From Firm-04 sp964463355 (lineage in GTDB: Bacteria; Bacillota; Clostridia; Oscillospirales; Ruminococcaceae), in assembly GCA_964463355.1 (NCBI GenBank), contig CAYXBP010000003.1:1-64000 (forward strand): a stretch of DNA of 64,000 bases. The letters run 5' to 3'. Positions 7,978 to 17,032 of this stretch are shown here, in pieces. Made by a program: the position numbers and the translations under genes. The number at the start of each line of letters is the position of its first letter. The first letter of the stretch is position 1. Under the pieces are notes generated by a model. The model had not been told where the DNA came from, did no database searches, and saw only the letters and a program-made list of their open reading frames with translations.

Positions 7978-9222
7978 TCAGCCGCGTGGCTTGATTACAT
8001 CACAGCCCATGAAGGGACGCAGCACATCAGGAACAACAATAGTGCCATCGGGCTGCTGATAGGTTTCAATAATCGCCGCAATCACGCGAGGCGTTGCCAT
8101 GCCAGAGCCATTAAGCGTATATGCAATCTGTTTCTTTCCGTTTTCATCCTTATAACTGATCTTTGCGCGTCGTGCTTGATAATCACTAAAATGACCAACA
8201 GATGAAACTTCCAGCCAACGCTCTGCACCAGGTGCCCAAACCTCAATATCATAACAGCGACCATATTTATCGCCCATATCACCAGTGCAAAGGTCAAGAA
8301 TTCTCCATTGCAGTTTCAAATCCTGAATAATACGAAGGCAATCCTTCAGCAAATCGTCCAATTCAGCACGACAATTCTGCGGCTCAACTACCTTTACCAA
8401 CTCAACCTTGTGGAATTCATGAACACGCTGCAAGCCACGGGTATCTTTTCCAGCTGAACCAGCCTCACGGCGGAAGCACACCGTATAGCCACAACGATAT
8501 TGAGGAAGTTGCCCTTGCTCAAAGGTAGTTTCAGCAAAAGCACCTGTCAGCGGAACTTCAGCAGTAGGAATCAGCCATAAATCGTCGCTTTGACACTTAT
8601 ACTGCTCCTCAGCAAACTTCGGCAGATGCCCAGTAAAGGTCAAAGTTTTGGAAGAAACCATGTGTGGCGGAATAATTTCCAGATACTTATCACTGTGCAA
8701 AGAAAGGGCATAAGTAACAAGCGCACGCAATAGTTTCGCACCTGCGCCCTTGTACATTGCAAACATCGAGCCAGAAACCTTACTTGCCAGCTCACCATCA
8801 AGAATGTCAAGATCAGCAGCTACTTCCCAGTGAGGGCGGAACTTCTCGACAGGTGATTTGTAGTAGTCCTCACACTCCCTACAAACCACATTATCGGAAG
8901 CATCCTTACCATCGGGAGCATCGACATCAGGCAAATTCGGAATATCAAGATGCAACTCACGGATTTTTGCATCAAGTTCCGCAAGTGCAGCTTCATCAGC
9001 AGCGATATCATCACGCAGCTGACGCTTCATCTCAACAGAAACAGACTGATCTTTTTTCCAGGTATTTCGCTTTGCACGCAAGTCGTCCAACGCCTGCTGC
9101 TTGCCCTTTTTCTGTGTTAGCAAAGCGGCAAGCTCATCGATTTTTGTAACATCGTAGCCCTTTCTTGCAAGTTGTTTTTTCAACATTTCAGGCTCGGAAA
9201 GCACAAGGTTCAAGTTGATCAT
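7978..9222 (-). CDS. serS: Serine--tRNA ligase
   Basis: This is the class II synthetase that charges tRNA-Ser. The 414-residue protein has the N-terminal long coiled-coil arm (about residues 25-100) that grips the tRNA, then the catalytic core with motif 2 around YRCGYTVCFRREAGSAGKDT and motif 3 around LNGSGMATPRVIAAIIE. It is slightly shorter than the usual 420-430 residues but complete. It is the second gene after the aminotransferase, 44 bases downstream on the same strand. No T-box leader is visible in front of it. Confidence 0.97.
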   Translation of the reverse strand: MINLNLVLSEPEMLKKQLARKGYDVTKIDELAALLTQKKGKQQALDDLRAKRNTWKKDQSVSVEMKRQLRDDIAADEAALAELDAKIRELHLDIPNLPDVDAPDGKDASDNVVCRECEDYYKSPVEKFRPHWEVAADLDILDGELASKVSGSMFAMYKGAGAKLLRALVTYALSLHSDKYLEIIPPHMVSSKTLTFTGHLPKFAEEQYKCQSDDLWLIPTAEVPLTGAFAETTFEQGQLPQYRCGYTVCFRREAGSAGKDTRGLQRVHEFHKVELVKVVEPQNCRAELDDLLKDCLRIIQDLKLQWRILDLCTGDMGDKYGRCYDIEVWAPGAERWLEVSSVGHFSDYQARRAKISYKDENGKKQIAYTLNGSGMATPRVIAAIIETYQQPDGTIVVPDVLRPFMGCDVIKPRG

Positions 9223-9266
9223 TGTAAACAGCTCCTTTTAAATTAAAATTAATGTCAATAGTAAAA

Positions 9267-10544
9267 TTACGCGTTTTCCAGTTGCTCAATTGCAGCAATC
9301 TTCACGCAAAGACAAAACAGTTCCATCGTTTGCTGCAAAGTATCAACGGAAGGGTAAGTAGGCGCAATGCGGATATTAGAATCATCTGGATCATTGCCAT
9401 AGGGATACGTCGCGCCAGCGGGCGTCAGAGTAACACCTGCATCCTTGCAAAGCTGAACAATACGCTTCGCGCAGCCCTTGGGGGCTTGATAGGAGATAAA
9501 ATATCCGCCCTCAGGAGCAGTCCAGCTGCCTAGCCCCAATGGTGCAAGTTCTTTTTCCAACATAGAGATGACCAAATCAAACTTAGGCTTAAGCAATGCA
9601 GCGTGCTTCTTCATATGTGCAATCACACCAGCTGCATCCCCAAAGAATCGCACGTGGCGCATCTGGTTGATTTTATCAAATCCGATGGTTTGAATGCCCA
9701 TCTCCTTTGTAAACTGTGCAAGATTCGCTTTGCTCATATGAACAGCTGCGATTCCCGCGCCCGGAAAAGTAACCTTGGAGGTGGACACAAACTGGTAAAC
9801 CATATCCTCACTGCCGTACTCCTTGCAAGCATCGGTAATGCGCAACGGCTGAACAGGATTATCTACAATATGGTGGATGCAATATGCGTTATCCCAGAAA
9901 ATGCGGAAATCTCTGGCTGCGGGTTTGAGTGATGCAAAGCGGCGCACCACATCATCGCTATATACCACACCTGTAGGATTTGAATACACCGGCACACACC
10001 AAATGCCCTTTACGGTGGGATCCTTTTCCACGTACGAAGCAACAATGTCCATATCTGGGCCATCGGCGCGCATGGGAACAGGAATCAGCTGAAGATTGAA
10101 ATAATCGGCAACGGAAAAATGGCGGTCGTATCCAGGTACAGGACACAAAAACTTCAGGTTTTCTTGCTTATGCCACGGCTCGCAGCCAGCGATGCCATGG
10201 GTGAATGCAATCTGTATGCAGTTGAACATCAGTTGCAGACTGGAGTTGCCCGCAACAAAAATCTCATCCGCAGGAACAGCGAGCAATTCAGCAAAGAGTT
10301 TTTTCGCCTCTGGAATACCGTTTAAAACGCCATAATTGCAGCAATCTTCGCCTGTTTCGGTAATCAGGGAATCATCAGCGGTGAGGGTATTCATCATAGG
10401 CATAGTCAGTGCAAGCTGTTCGGGAGAGGGGTTACCTCTTGCCATATTAAGCTGTAGCTTTTTCCCTTGCAGTGCCTCATATGCTGCACGTGTTTCCTTC
10501 AGCATTGCTGCAAGAGCCTCATGGGATTGAAGCTTCAGATCCAT
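9267..10544 (-). CDS. Aspartate-type aminotransferase (AspT/MocR-like subgroup, PF12897 type)
   Basis: This is a PLP-dependent aminotransferase of fold type I, probably transferring the amino group between aspartate or another amino acid and a 2-oxo acid. The 425-residue protein resembles the subgroup Ic aspartate aminotransferases found in actinobacteria and Firmicutes: it has NMARGNPSPEQL near the N-terminus, the cofactor-binding Asp in FWDNAYCIHH and the Schiff-base Lys in VSTSKVTFPGAG. The N-terminal GntR DNA-binding part of MocR regulators is absent. It is the first gene of a pair with serS, driven by the promoter at 10622-10650. The exact substrate cannot be read from the sequence. Confidence 0.85.
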   Translation of the reverse strand: MDLKLQSHEALAAMLKETRAAYEALQGKKLQLNMARGNPSPEQLALTMPMMNTLTADDSLITETGEDCCNYGVLNGIPEAKKLFAELLAVPADEIFVAGNSSLQLMFNCIQIAFTHGIAGCEPWHKQENLKFLCPVPGYDRHFSVADYFNLQLIPVPMRADGPDMDIVASYVEKDPTVKGIWCVPVYSNPTGVVYSDDVVRRFASLKPAARDFRIFWDNAYCIHHIVDNPVQPLRITDACKEYGSEDMVYQFVSTSKVTFPGAGIAAVHMSKANLAQFTKEMGIQTIGFDKINQMRHVRFFGDAAGVIAHMKKHAALLKPKFDLVISMLEKELAPLGLGSWTAPEGGYFISYQAPKGCAKRIVQLCKDAGVTLTPAGATYPYGNDPDDSNIRIAPTYPSVDTLQQTMELFCLCVKIAAIEQLENA

Positions 10545-10621
10545 CGTGGGGTACCTTCTTTCTGTTGTGAAAAATGTCTAACAGGTTCTATCTGATGCGC
10601 TATCGCACAATCTAACAGTTT

Positions 10622-10650
10622 ATTATAGCACGTTTTGCGTGAAAATGCAA
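10622..10650 (-). promoter_or_regulatory. Promoter of the aminotransferase-serS operon
   Basis: On the minus strand TTGCAT (10650-10645) is followed after 17 bases by TATAAT (10627-10622). The leader that follows contains CTGTTAGA twice, of unknown meaning. Confidence 0.75.
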
Positions 10651-10691
10651 TGCTTTTTTGCGATTTAAACGGATTTTTCACGAATCCTACC

Positions 10692-10720
10692 TTGACAGTT
10701 GGCTTGAAATGATTTATAAT
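10692..10720 (+). promoter_or_regulatory. Promoter of the recD2-comF-mreB operon
   Basis: TTGACA (10692-10697), 17 bases, then TATAAT (10715-10720): a perfect sigma-A consensus at both boxes and in the spacing. Confidence 0.88.
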
Positions 10721-10807
10721 TATAATGGTGTTTTGTTGGACAAAGACAGAACGAGCGGTATGCACCACAATGAACATTCTAACGGAAAGGAGATACGGCG
10801 GAACATC

Positions 10808-13069
10808 ATGAAACAGAACAAGGAACAAACTGGTTTATGCGGTACGGTGGAGGAAGTGTTGTTTTTCAATGAGAGCAACGGATATGTGGTTGCCGATCTG
10901 GAAACAAAAGATCAACTGATTACTATTGTTGGCGAACTCGGTAAGCTGGAGCCAGGCGAAGAACTGGAGCTGACAGGTTCGTTTACCAATCATCCGCGAT
11001 TTGGGCTGCAATTTCACGCAGAAAGCTGCGTGCGTACATTGCCTTCCACAGTGGTGAACATTGAACGCTACCTTGCAAGCGGCGTGATCTATGGCATTGG
11101 CAAGGCTCTTGCAAAACGGATTGTTGCAGAATTTGGAGAAATGACCTTGCAAGTCATGGAACATCACCCAGAAAAATTGAAGCGCATCAAGGGCATTTCT
11201 GCTGCAAAATGCGAAGAAATCGCAGCCGCAGCCAAAGAAAATTTCTGTTTACGCAGTCTTCTTGGAAGATTGGGTGTATACGATGTACCTGCCGCAGTTG
11301 CCATGCAAGCGTACCGCAGATGGGGTGTTTCTGCTTGGGAAACAATCGCATCCAATCCGTATTTGCTTTGTGGTGTGGGGATGAACCTGGATTTTCACAT
11401 TGCAGAACGTATCGCGCGGGATATGGAAATTCCCACAAACGATTACCGTCGTCTGAAAACAGGGTTTTGTTTCCTGCTCATGCAATATGCGAACGAAGGC
11501 AACACCTGTATGCCCTATGAGCAATTCTGCGCCATGGCACAGGAGCATCTTGCTGTAAAGGCAGAGGATATTGAAAAGAATTACCACTTGTGTAAAGAAG
11601 ACGAAATTCTAGTGGAATACAAACGCACAGATGGTGTATATGTATATTTAGCGGATTATTTTCATGCAGAGGATTTTATTGCTACTCGTATTGCAGCAAT
11701 GCTTCGTTTTTCGCCGCCCGATGATTTTGACTGTGCCAAAGCCATCGCGCAGGAAGAACAGGATACTGGAATGTGTTATGCCGAAATGCAGAAAAAAGCC
11801 ATTGCCTGCGCATTTTCCCGTGGCATTATGGTGCTGACAGGTGGCCCTGGTACGGGTAAAACCACCACCCTCAATGGTGTGATTGATCTGTGCGTGAAGG
11901 CAGGCAGTACCGTGCTGCTGGCGGCTCCTACAGGGCGTGCTGCAAAGCGTATGACGGAATTAACAGGCAGAGAAGCAAAAACCATCCACCGGCTGCTGGG
12001 CACCGATTACGATGATGCAGGGCAACTGGTGTTCAAACATCATGAAAAAAACACACTCAAAGGTGATGTACTGATCGTTGATGAGGTTTCTATGGTCGAT
12101 GTGTTGCTGTTTGAAAGCTTGCTGCGAGCGGTGAGACTTTCTTGCAGGGTAATACTGGTGGGCGATGAAGATCAGCTTCCTTCTGTGGGAGCAGGCAATC
12201 TACTGTATACATTGGTACACAGCGGCTGCTTGCCCACGGTACGACTAACGGAAATCTTTCGTCAAGCACAGGAAAGCTGTATCGTTCGCAGTGCCCACCG
12301 CATTGTAGAGGGCAAAATGCCTGATCTGCATGAAAAGCACAGCGACTTTTTCTTTTTTGACCGTCGCAATGCGACAGAAGCATCTCAATTTCTCATGGAT
12401 TTATACTGCAATCGTCTGCCCAAAGCGTACGGATTTCACCCACAAACGGATATTCAGGTCATTACTCCAACCAGAAAAGGCCTGCTAGGCACTGTAGAGC
12501 TGAATAAAGTCCTGCAAGAAGCTGTGAATCCGCCAAGCTACGGCAAGGCGGTGCTGCAAAACTTGCTGTATACATTCCGTCAGGGTGATAAGGTCATGCA
12601 GACGCAAAATCAGTATGAGATGGAATGGACGAAAAACGGTGAGCGCGGTGCAGGTATCTTTAATGGAGATATGGGCACTGTACAGTTCGTGGATAAAATA
12701 TCCCGTACCATGCAGGTGGATTTTGACGGTAGAATTGTGAACTATACCGCAGAGCAGTTGGATCAGTTGGAGCTTGCCTATGCTGTAACTGTGCATAAGA
12801 GTCAAGGCAGCGAATTCGAAGCGGTGATTCTGGTGCTGCCAGATGGTCGCGACCGCTTGAGTTATCGCAATTTGCTGTATACCGCTGTAACCCGCGCAAA
12901 GCGTTTGCTGATTTTGATCGGCTCACCCCGTAAGGTATCGGAAATGGTACAGAATTACCAAAGAACCTTACGGCATTCCTGTTTGTTGGATATGCTGCAA
13001 AATCAGTGCCCTATCATAGAAGCGGTTGATATGCAAACAACCGAGGAACAATCATATGAAAATGCATGA
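10808..13069 (+). CDS. recD2: ATP-dependent 5'-3' DNA helicase RecD2
   Basis: RecD2 is a superfamily 1B helicase acting in DNA repair without RecBC. The product (753 residues from the ATG at 10808) has an N-terminal OB-like segment, helix-hairpin-helix segments (ASGVIYGIGKALAKRIV, LKRIKGISAAKCEEIA), then the motor domains with Walker A GGPGTGKTTT, Walker B DVLIVDEVSMVD, GDEDQLPSVGAGN and, near the end, VTVHKSQGSEFEAV and YTAVTRAKRLLILIG. AAAGGAG lies 15 bases upstream of this start. An in-frame ATG at 10760, still after the promoter, is an alternative. Its 3' end overlaps comF by 14 bases. Confidence 0.93.
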   Translation: MKQNKEQTGLCGTVEEVLFFNESNGYVVADLETKDQLITIVGELGKLEPGEELELTGSFTNHPRFGLQFHAESCVRTLPSTVVNIERYLASGVIYGIGKALAKRIVAEFGEMTLQVMEHHPEKLKRIKGISAAKCEEIAAAAKENFCLRSLLGRLGVYDVPAAVAMQAYRRWGVSAWETIASNPYLLCGVGMNLDFHIAERIARDMEIPTNDYRRLKTGFCFLLMQYANEGNTCMPYEQFCAMAQEHLAVKAEDIEKNYHLCKEDEILVEYKRTDGVYVYLADYFHAEDFIATRIAAMLRFSPPDDFDCAKAIAQEEQDTGMCYAEMQKKAIACAFSRGIMVLTGGPGTGKTTTLNGVIDLCVKAGSTVLLAAPTGRAAKRMTELTGREAKTIHRLLGTDYDDAGQLVFKHHEKNTLKGDVLIVDEVSMVDVLLFESLLRAVRLSCRVILVGDEDQLPSVGAGNLLYTLVHSGCLPTVRLTEIFRQAQESCIVRSAHRIVEGKMPDLHEKHSDFFFFDRRNATEASQFLMDLYCNRLPKAYGFHPQTDIQVITPTRKGLLGTVELNKVLQEAVNPPSYGKAVLQNLLYTFRQGDKVMQTQNQYEMEWTKNGERGAGIFNGDMGTVQFVDKISRTMQVDFDGRIVNYTAEQLDQLELAYAVTVHKSQGSEFEAVILVLPDGRDRLSYRNLLYTAVTRAKRLLILIGSPRKVSEMVQNYQRTLRHSCLLDMLQNQCPIIEAVDMQTTEEQSYENA

Positions 13070-13775
13070 TATTGGGGCATATGTGCTGGATGTCTGCTTC
13101 CCGAATGTTTGCGATTGCTGCGGAAATTTCATGGCAGCAAACGCCGATATCTGCCCACAATGCAAAGAAAAGCTGAATACGCTCCGCACCGATTATAAGG
13201 CATGGCTTGCCGATTATAACGGCACAAAGCCATTGCCGTGGCGGCATTTGATTACAGTATATGCCTATGAAAGTGTGGCAAGATCAGGTGTACTGCAACT
13301 AAAACAGGGCAGCCATAATTTCGGAAAACATCTCGCTAAAGAGCTTGCAGCGCTTGCAAGGGCGCAGTTGCCTGTTCACGCTATTGATCTCGTAACATGG
13401 GTACCGCTTTCAGCGGTGCGCAGGCGCGAATGCTACTATGGGCACAGTGAGTATCTTGCACGCCAGTTGGCAAAGCAGCTTGCACTGCCCGTAAAGGGCG
13501 GTTTTTTGGCAGAAGAGCATACCACGCAACGGCAGCATCAACAAACGGCAGAGCAACGCGCAGCATTTGTAGATCGTTTTTATGCCACCAAAACACGTTG
13601 CGATGGTAAAACAATTCTGTTGTGCGATGATATTCTGACTACAGGCAGCACACTGAAACGCTGCACGGAATTATTACTGCAAAACGGTGCAAAAACAGTG
13701 TATGCAGCTGTGCCGCTTTGCACAGATAAATACAGAGAACGCAATCCAAAAGCATCGGATACAGATAGAACATAA
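13056..13775 (+). CDS. comF: ComF family phosphoribosyltransferase-like protein
   Basis: ComF proteins act in natural transformation in some Firmicutes, working with the ComFA helicase, and are related to phosphoribosyltransferases. The 239-residue protein has an N-terminal zinc-ribbon with CDCCGNF and CPQC, and a PRPP-binding-like loop ILLCDDILTTGSTL near residue 190. The ATG follows CGAGGA by 8 bases and overlaps the end of recD2. No comFA is adjacent, so the role may be in DNA uptake or another DNA-linked process. The operon with recD2 supports a DNA-related function. Confidence 0.88.
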   Translation: MKMHDIGAYVLDVCFPNVCDCCGNFMAANADICPQCKEKLNTLRTDYKAWLADYNGTKPLPWRHLITVYAYESVARSGVLQLKQGSHNFGKHLAKELAALARAQLPVHAIDLVTWVPLSAVRRRECYYGHSEYLARQLAKQLALPVKGGFLAEEHTTQRQHQQTAEQRAAFVDRFYATKTRCDGKTILLCDDILTTGSTLKRCTELLLQNGAKTVYAAVPLCTDKYRERNPKASDTDRT

Positions 13776-13790
13776 GGGAGAACTTTCATT

Positions 13791-14810
13791 ATGGATATCG
13801 GAATTGATCTTGGCACATCAAATATTATTATTACCACAGATAAAAAAGGCATTATTATCAATGAGCCAACCGTGATCGCCTACAATAAACGCACTGAACG
13901 CGTTGTGGCGGTTGGCACTGAAGCATATCGCATGGAAGGCAGGGCACCAGAACACATTGCCGTGGTACACCCACTGCAAGATGGCGTAATTTCGGATGAC
14001 ATTCTCACACAAGCACTGATTCGCGAATTTATTTCGGTGGCGGCAGGCCCTGTAATCATCAAACCCCATGTGGTGGTCTGTGTACCATCACTGATCACAG
14101 AAGTGGAAAAACGTGCGATTTTAGACGCTGCAAGCGGTACTGGTTCGCGTAAGGTGCAGCTGATTCGCAAACCCCTTGCCGCTTTGCTTGGCGCGGATAT
14201 CCGCATAAATCGTCCAGAAGGGCGCATGGTGGTAGATATCGGCGGCGGCACTACAGATGTTGCAGTGGTTTCGATGAACGGTATTGTGGCAGCGCGTTCT
14301 ATCAAAATTGCAGGAGATTGCATGGATCGTTCAGTGATGCGCTATGTGCAGAATAAAAATCAACTGCTGCTTGGCAAAAAATCAGCCGAGGAGTTAAAAA
14401 TCGAGCTGTGCAATTTGTATGATCCAGCTGATGATATCTGCTGCACCGTAAAGGGCAGAAGCTTAAGCCGTGGTCTGCCTGATCAGTGTGATCTTAGCCA
14501 GACGGAGCTGTTTGAAGCGCTGGAAGACGATATTGTTGCCATTACCGATACCATTCGTAGAGTACTAGAGGAGACTCCCCCTGAACTGGTGGGTGATATT
14601 TACCACAACGGCATTCTGTTTACGGGTGGCGGTGCCTGTCTGGGTGGTCTAGAGCAGTATTTTCGCCGCACATTGGGTGTTCCATGCCGCATCGCAAAAG
14701 ATCCTCTTACCTGCGTAGCAAGAGGTACGGCAAAAGCATTTCATTACAAAGCAGTGCTGCTGGACGGCTTTGAGCGTCCCGAAAGCAATGTATTACCAAC
14801 GGAATCCTGA
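13791..14810 (+). CDS. MreB/Mbl-family cell-shape actin homologue
   Basis: MreB-type proteins are bacterial actins that polymerise under the membrane and guide peptidoglycan synthesis. The 339-residue protein starts DIGIDLGTSNI (phosphate 1 loop), has VVDIGGGTTDVAVVS (phosphate 2) and LFTGGGACLGGL (adenosine loop), all typical of the family. It sits 15 bases after comF in the recD2 operon and not next to mreC/mreD, so it is probably an extra MreB paralogue such as Mbl or MreBH. I cannot tell which from sequence alone. Confidence 0.9.
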   Translation: MDIGIDLGTSNIIITTDKKGIIINEPTVIAYNKRTERVVAVGTEAYRMEGRAPEHIAVVHPLQDGVISDDILTQALIREFISVAAGPVIIKPHVVVCVPSLITEVEKRAILDAASGTGSRKVQLIRKPLAALLGADIRINRPEGRMVVDIGGGTTDVAVVSMNGIVAARSIKIAGDCMDRSVMRYVQNKNQLLLGKKSAEELKIELCNLYDPADDICCTVKGRSLSRGLPDQCDLSQTELFEALEDDIVAITDTIRRVLEETPPELVGDIYHNGILFTGGGACLGGLEQYFRRTLGVPCRIAKDPLTCVARGTAKAFHYKAVLLDGFERPESNVLPTES

Positions 14811-14824
14811 AAGGAGGGGCACAC

Positions 14825-15421
14825 ATGGCAAAGGTTTTTTGGAACGGCGGTACACTGCTTGGACCTGTGCCTCCTGCGCTAGTGACTTGTGGTACAATGG
14901 AACAGCCCAACGCCATCACCGTTGCATGGACAGGGATTGTATGTACTCATCCGGCCATGACATATATTTCCCTGCGCCCCAGCCGCTATTCCTATGGCAT
15001 AATTGAAAAAAGCCGCGAATTTGTTATTAATTTGACAACAGCATCCATTTGTAAACAGGTGGATTTTTGTGGCGTGAAAAGCGGCAGAGATGTAGATAAA
15101 TTCAAGGCATGTGGCTTGCATATTGCCCCTATGGAGGGTGTTTCTGCTCCCTTGCTGGAGGAAGCCCCACTCAGTCTTGCCTGTGTGGTGAAACAAAAAA
15201 TACCGCTTGGCACACACGATATGTTCCTTGCGGAAATCGTGCGTGTAGCGGTAGAGGAAAGGTATATTGATAGCAAGGGTAAGTTAAATTTGCAGCAGAG
15301 TGGGCTTGCTGCTTATGCCCATGGCGAGTATTTTGCACTGGGCAGAAAACTGGGCAGCTTTGGATTTTCTGTCAAGAAAAAAACGCACCCGAAGTCAAAG
15401 AACATCAAAGGTGGGCAGTAA
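14825..15421 (+). CDS. Flavin reductase-like FMN-binding protein
   Basis: This belongs to the flavin reductase-like split-barrel family, whose members bind FMN and transfer electrons from NAD(P)H or to partner enzymes. Family features in the 198-residue product are the N-terminal PPALVTCGTMEQPNAITVAW, then ISLRPSRYSYGIIEKSREFVINL and the later CVVKQKIPLGTHDMFLAEIV. GGAGGGG precedes the ATG. It is the last gene of the recD2-comF-mreB operon, 14 bases after the mreB-like gene. Its last 17 bases overlap the 3' end of rsmA on the other strand. Confidence 0.88.
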   Translation: MAKVFWNGGTLLGPVPPALVTCGTMEQPNAITVAWTGIVCTHPAMTYISLRPSRYSYGIIEKSREFVINLTTASICKQVDFCGVKSGRDVDKFKACGLHIAPMEGVSAPLLEEAPLSLACVVKQKIPLGTHDMFLAEIVRVAVEERYIDSKGKLNLQQSGLAAYAHGEYFALGRKLGSFGFSVKKKTHPKSKNIKGGQ

Positions 15422-16265
15422 TTGCCCGTGAGAGCGTAAGCAATGTTTGCATATTCAGCTGTTCAAAACGAACATTTTCCGCAAGATTGCACTCTGCGAA
15501 AACATCGGCAAGGATAGCTTTTGGGCATCCAAGCCCAGATGAAAGAGCATTCATAGCGGTTTTTCTGCGCTGTGCAAAACCTGCCTTGACCATTTTCAGC
15601 AAAGGCGCAGATTCCTCGGCACTGCAAAGCGGTACACTGTGGGGCGTGATGCGAATCACGGCAGAATCTACATTAGGGGATGGATAAAAGCTTTCTCTGG
15701 GTACATCCATCAGATATTCTGCCCTACCTCTTAGCTGCACAGCAACGGTCACGGCACCTGCCGCCCGCGTGCCAACCTCTGCACAGATACGCTCCGCCGC
15801 TTCTTTCTGCACCATAACGGTCATAGAAGCAAATTGCACATCAGATTCCAACAGGTACATGAGAATCGGTGATGTGATGTAGTACGGCAGGTTTGAACAA
15901 AACGCCACAGGCATATCGCCGAACTGCTCGGCAAACAATTGCTTTAAGTCAAGTTTTAACACATCCCCCCACACGATACTTGCATTGGGGAGATCTTGCA
16001 AAGTTTCTGCCAGTACTGGTTCCAGACGGCGGTCAATTTCCACCGATACCACACGTTTTGCCTGCAAAGCAAGCTGCTGTGTAAGTACCCCAAAGCCTGG
16101 CCCAACTTCCAGTGCAGCATGGTCAGAATCGGGAATGCCGTACTCGGCGATAGCAGGGCAAACAGCAGGATCGATGAGGAAATTCTGCCCCAGCCCTTTG
16201 GAAAACGAAAATTGATGACGATTCGCCAGTGCGCGAATGGTTTGCATATCAGTCAGATTCAGCAT
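15405..16265 (-). CDS. rsmA: 16S rRNA (adenine-1518/1519-N6) dimethyltransferase
   Basis: RsmA (KsgA) dimethylates two adjacent adenines in helix 45 of 16S rRNA late in small-subunit assembly. The 286-residue protein has KGLGQNFLIDP, the SAM-binding motif ALEVGPGFGVLTQQLA, VEIDRRLEPVL and the catalytic motif NLPYYITSPILMYLLE, all diagnostic. The C-terminal helical domain contains FAQRRKTAMNALSSG. The gene is monocistronic as far as can be seen and converges with the flavin reductase gene, with a 17-base overlap. Confidence 0.97.
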   Translation of the reverse strand: MLNLTDMQTIRALANRHQFSFSKGLGQNFLIDPAVCPAIAEYGIPDSDHAALEVGPGFGVLTQQLALQAKRVVSVEIDRRLEPVLAETLQDLPNASIVWGDVLKLDLKQLFAEQFGDMPVAFCSNLPYYITSPILMYLLESDVQFASMTVMVQKEAAERICAEVGTRAAGAVTVAVQLRGRAEYLMDVPRESFYPSPNVDSAVIRITPHSVPLCSAEESAPLLKMVKAGFAQRRKTAMNALSSGLGCPKAILADVFAECNLAENVRFEQLNMQTLLTLSRAITAHL

Positions 16266-16288
16266 AAAAGACTCCTGATAAATAATAC

Positions 16289-16317
16289 TTGCAAATTGCG
16301 GGGTTATCTGCTATACT
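16289..16317 (+). promoter_or_regulatory. Promoter of the deaminase gene
   Basis: TTGCAA (16289-16294), 17-base spacer, TATACT (16312-16317), 46 bases before the start codon. Confidence 0.72.
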
Positions 16318-16362
16318 GTAACAAAGCAATGTTACCATTGTGATGAATAAGGAGGACGCGAA

Positions 16363-16854
16363 ATGAAACGCAGAGATAAGACCAATTACTATCTGGATAT
16401 TGCCGAAATGGTGCTGGAACGCAGCACTTGTCTGCGCCGTAAATTCGGCGCGATCATTGTAAAGAACGATGAGATTATTTCCACGGGCTATGTGGGTGCG
16501 CCCCGCGGCAGAAAAAATTGCTGTGATATTGAATATTGCCGCCGTGAAAAAATGGGTGTTCCCAAGGGTGAGCGTTATGAGCTTTGCCGCAGTGTTCACG
16601 CAGAAGCCAATGCCATTATCAGTGCAAGCCGCGCCGATCTGATTGGGGCAACGCTGTATCTTGCCTGTCACAATGCCAAAACCAATCAACTGGACGGCAA
16701 TGTTGAACCCTGCTCAATGTGCAAGCGTCTTATTATCAACGCGGGCATTGAGATGGTTGTGATTCGCCAGACAAAGGATACCTATCGTCATATCTGCGTT
16801 GCAGACTGGATCGACTGTGATGATTCGTTGACGGAAGCTGTTGGCGGCTATTGA
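16363..16854 (+). CDS. Deoxycytidylate deaminase (ComEB type)
   Basis: dCMP deaminase converts dCMP to dUMP, feeding thymidylate synthesis. The 163-residue protein has the zinc-binding signature of the cytidine/deoxycytidylate deaminases: HAEANAI (His ligand and catalytic Glu) and PCSMCKR (two Cys ligands). An extra Cys/His-rich insert (GRKNCCDIEYCRREKMG) is as in ComEB-type dCMP deaminases. AAGGAGGA lies 7 bases before the ATG. It stands alone between rsmA and a terminator. Confidence 0.92.
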   Translation: MKRRDKTNYYLDIAEMVLERSTCLRRKFGAIIVKNDEIISTGYVGAPRGRKNCCDIEYCRREKMGVPKGERYELCRSVHAEANAIISASRADLIGATLYLACHNAKTNQLDGNVEPCSMCKRLIINAGIEMVVIRQTKDTYRHICVADWIDCDDSLTEAVGGY

Positions 16855-16990
16855 TGCTGCACAAAGCCAGCGGCAGGATATTTTCAAGAAGATTCCATTG
16901 TATAATACAACAAGAGGAAAGCGGTCGTGTTCGCTTTCCCCTTGAAACTGCACGGCTCGCCGCAGGCAAACCCGCCCGAAAGCAAACCAG

Positions 16991-17018
16991 GGCACAGGAT
17001 ATCACATCCTGTGCCTTT
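16991..17018. terminator. Terminator between deaminase and coaD operon
   Basis: GGCACAGGAT and ATCCTGTGCC form a perfect ten-base stem with a five-base loop and a T run. It can serve both converging transcripts. Confidence 0.8.
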
Positions 17019-17032
17019 TGCGTTGTGAAAGA

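Noticed and set aside
7909..8205. Small reading frame beginning MFHVEQ inside parS site 2
   Set aside because: It reads into serS on the opposite strand and has no ribosome binding site; the beginning is the parS sequence itself.
9645..9660. Further CACGTG words (near 9650, 10487 and 43171) as possible parS sites
   Set aside because: Flanking bases do not continue the TGTTNCACGTGNAACA pattern.
10545..10640. T-box riboswitch before the aminotransferase-serS operon
   Set aside because: The leader lacks the T-box core sequence and a terminator; only a short repeat (CTGTTAGA twice) is present.
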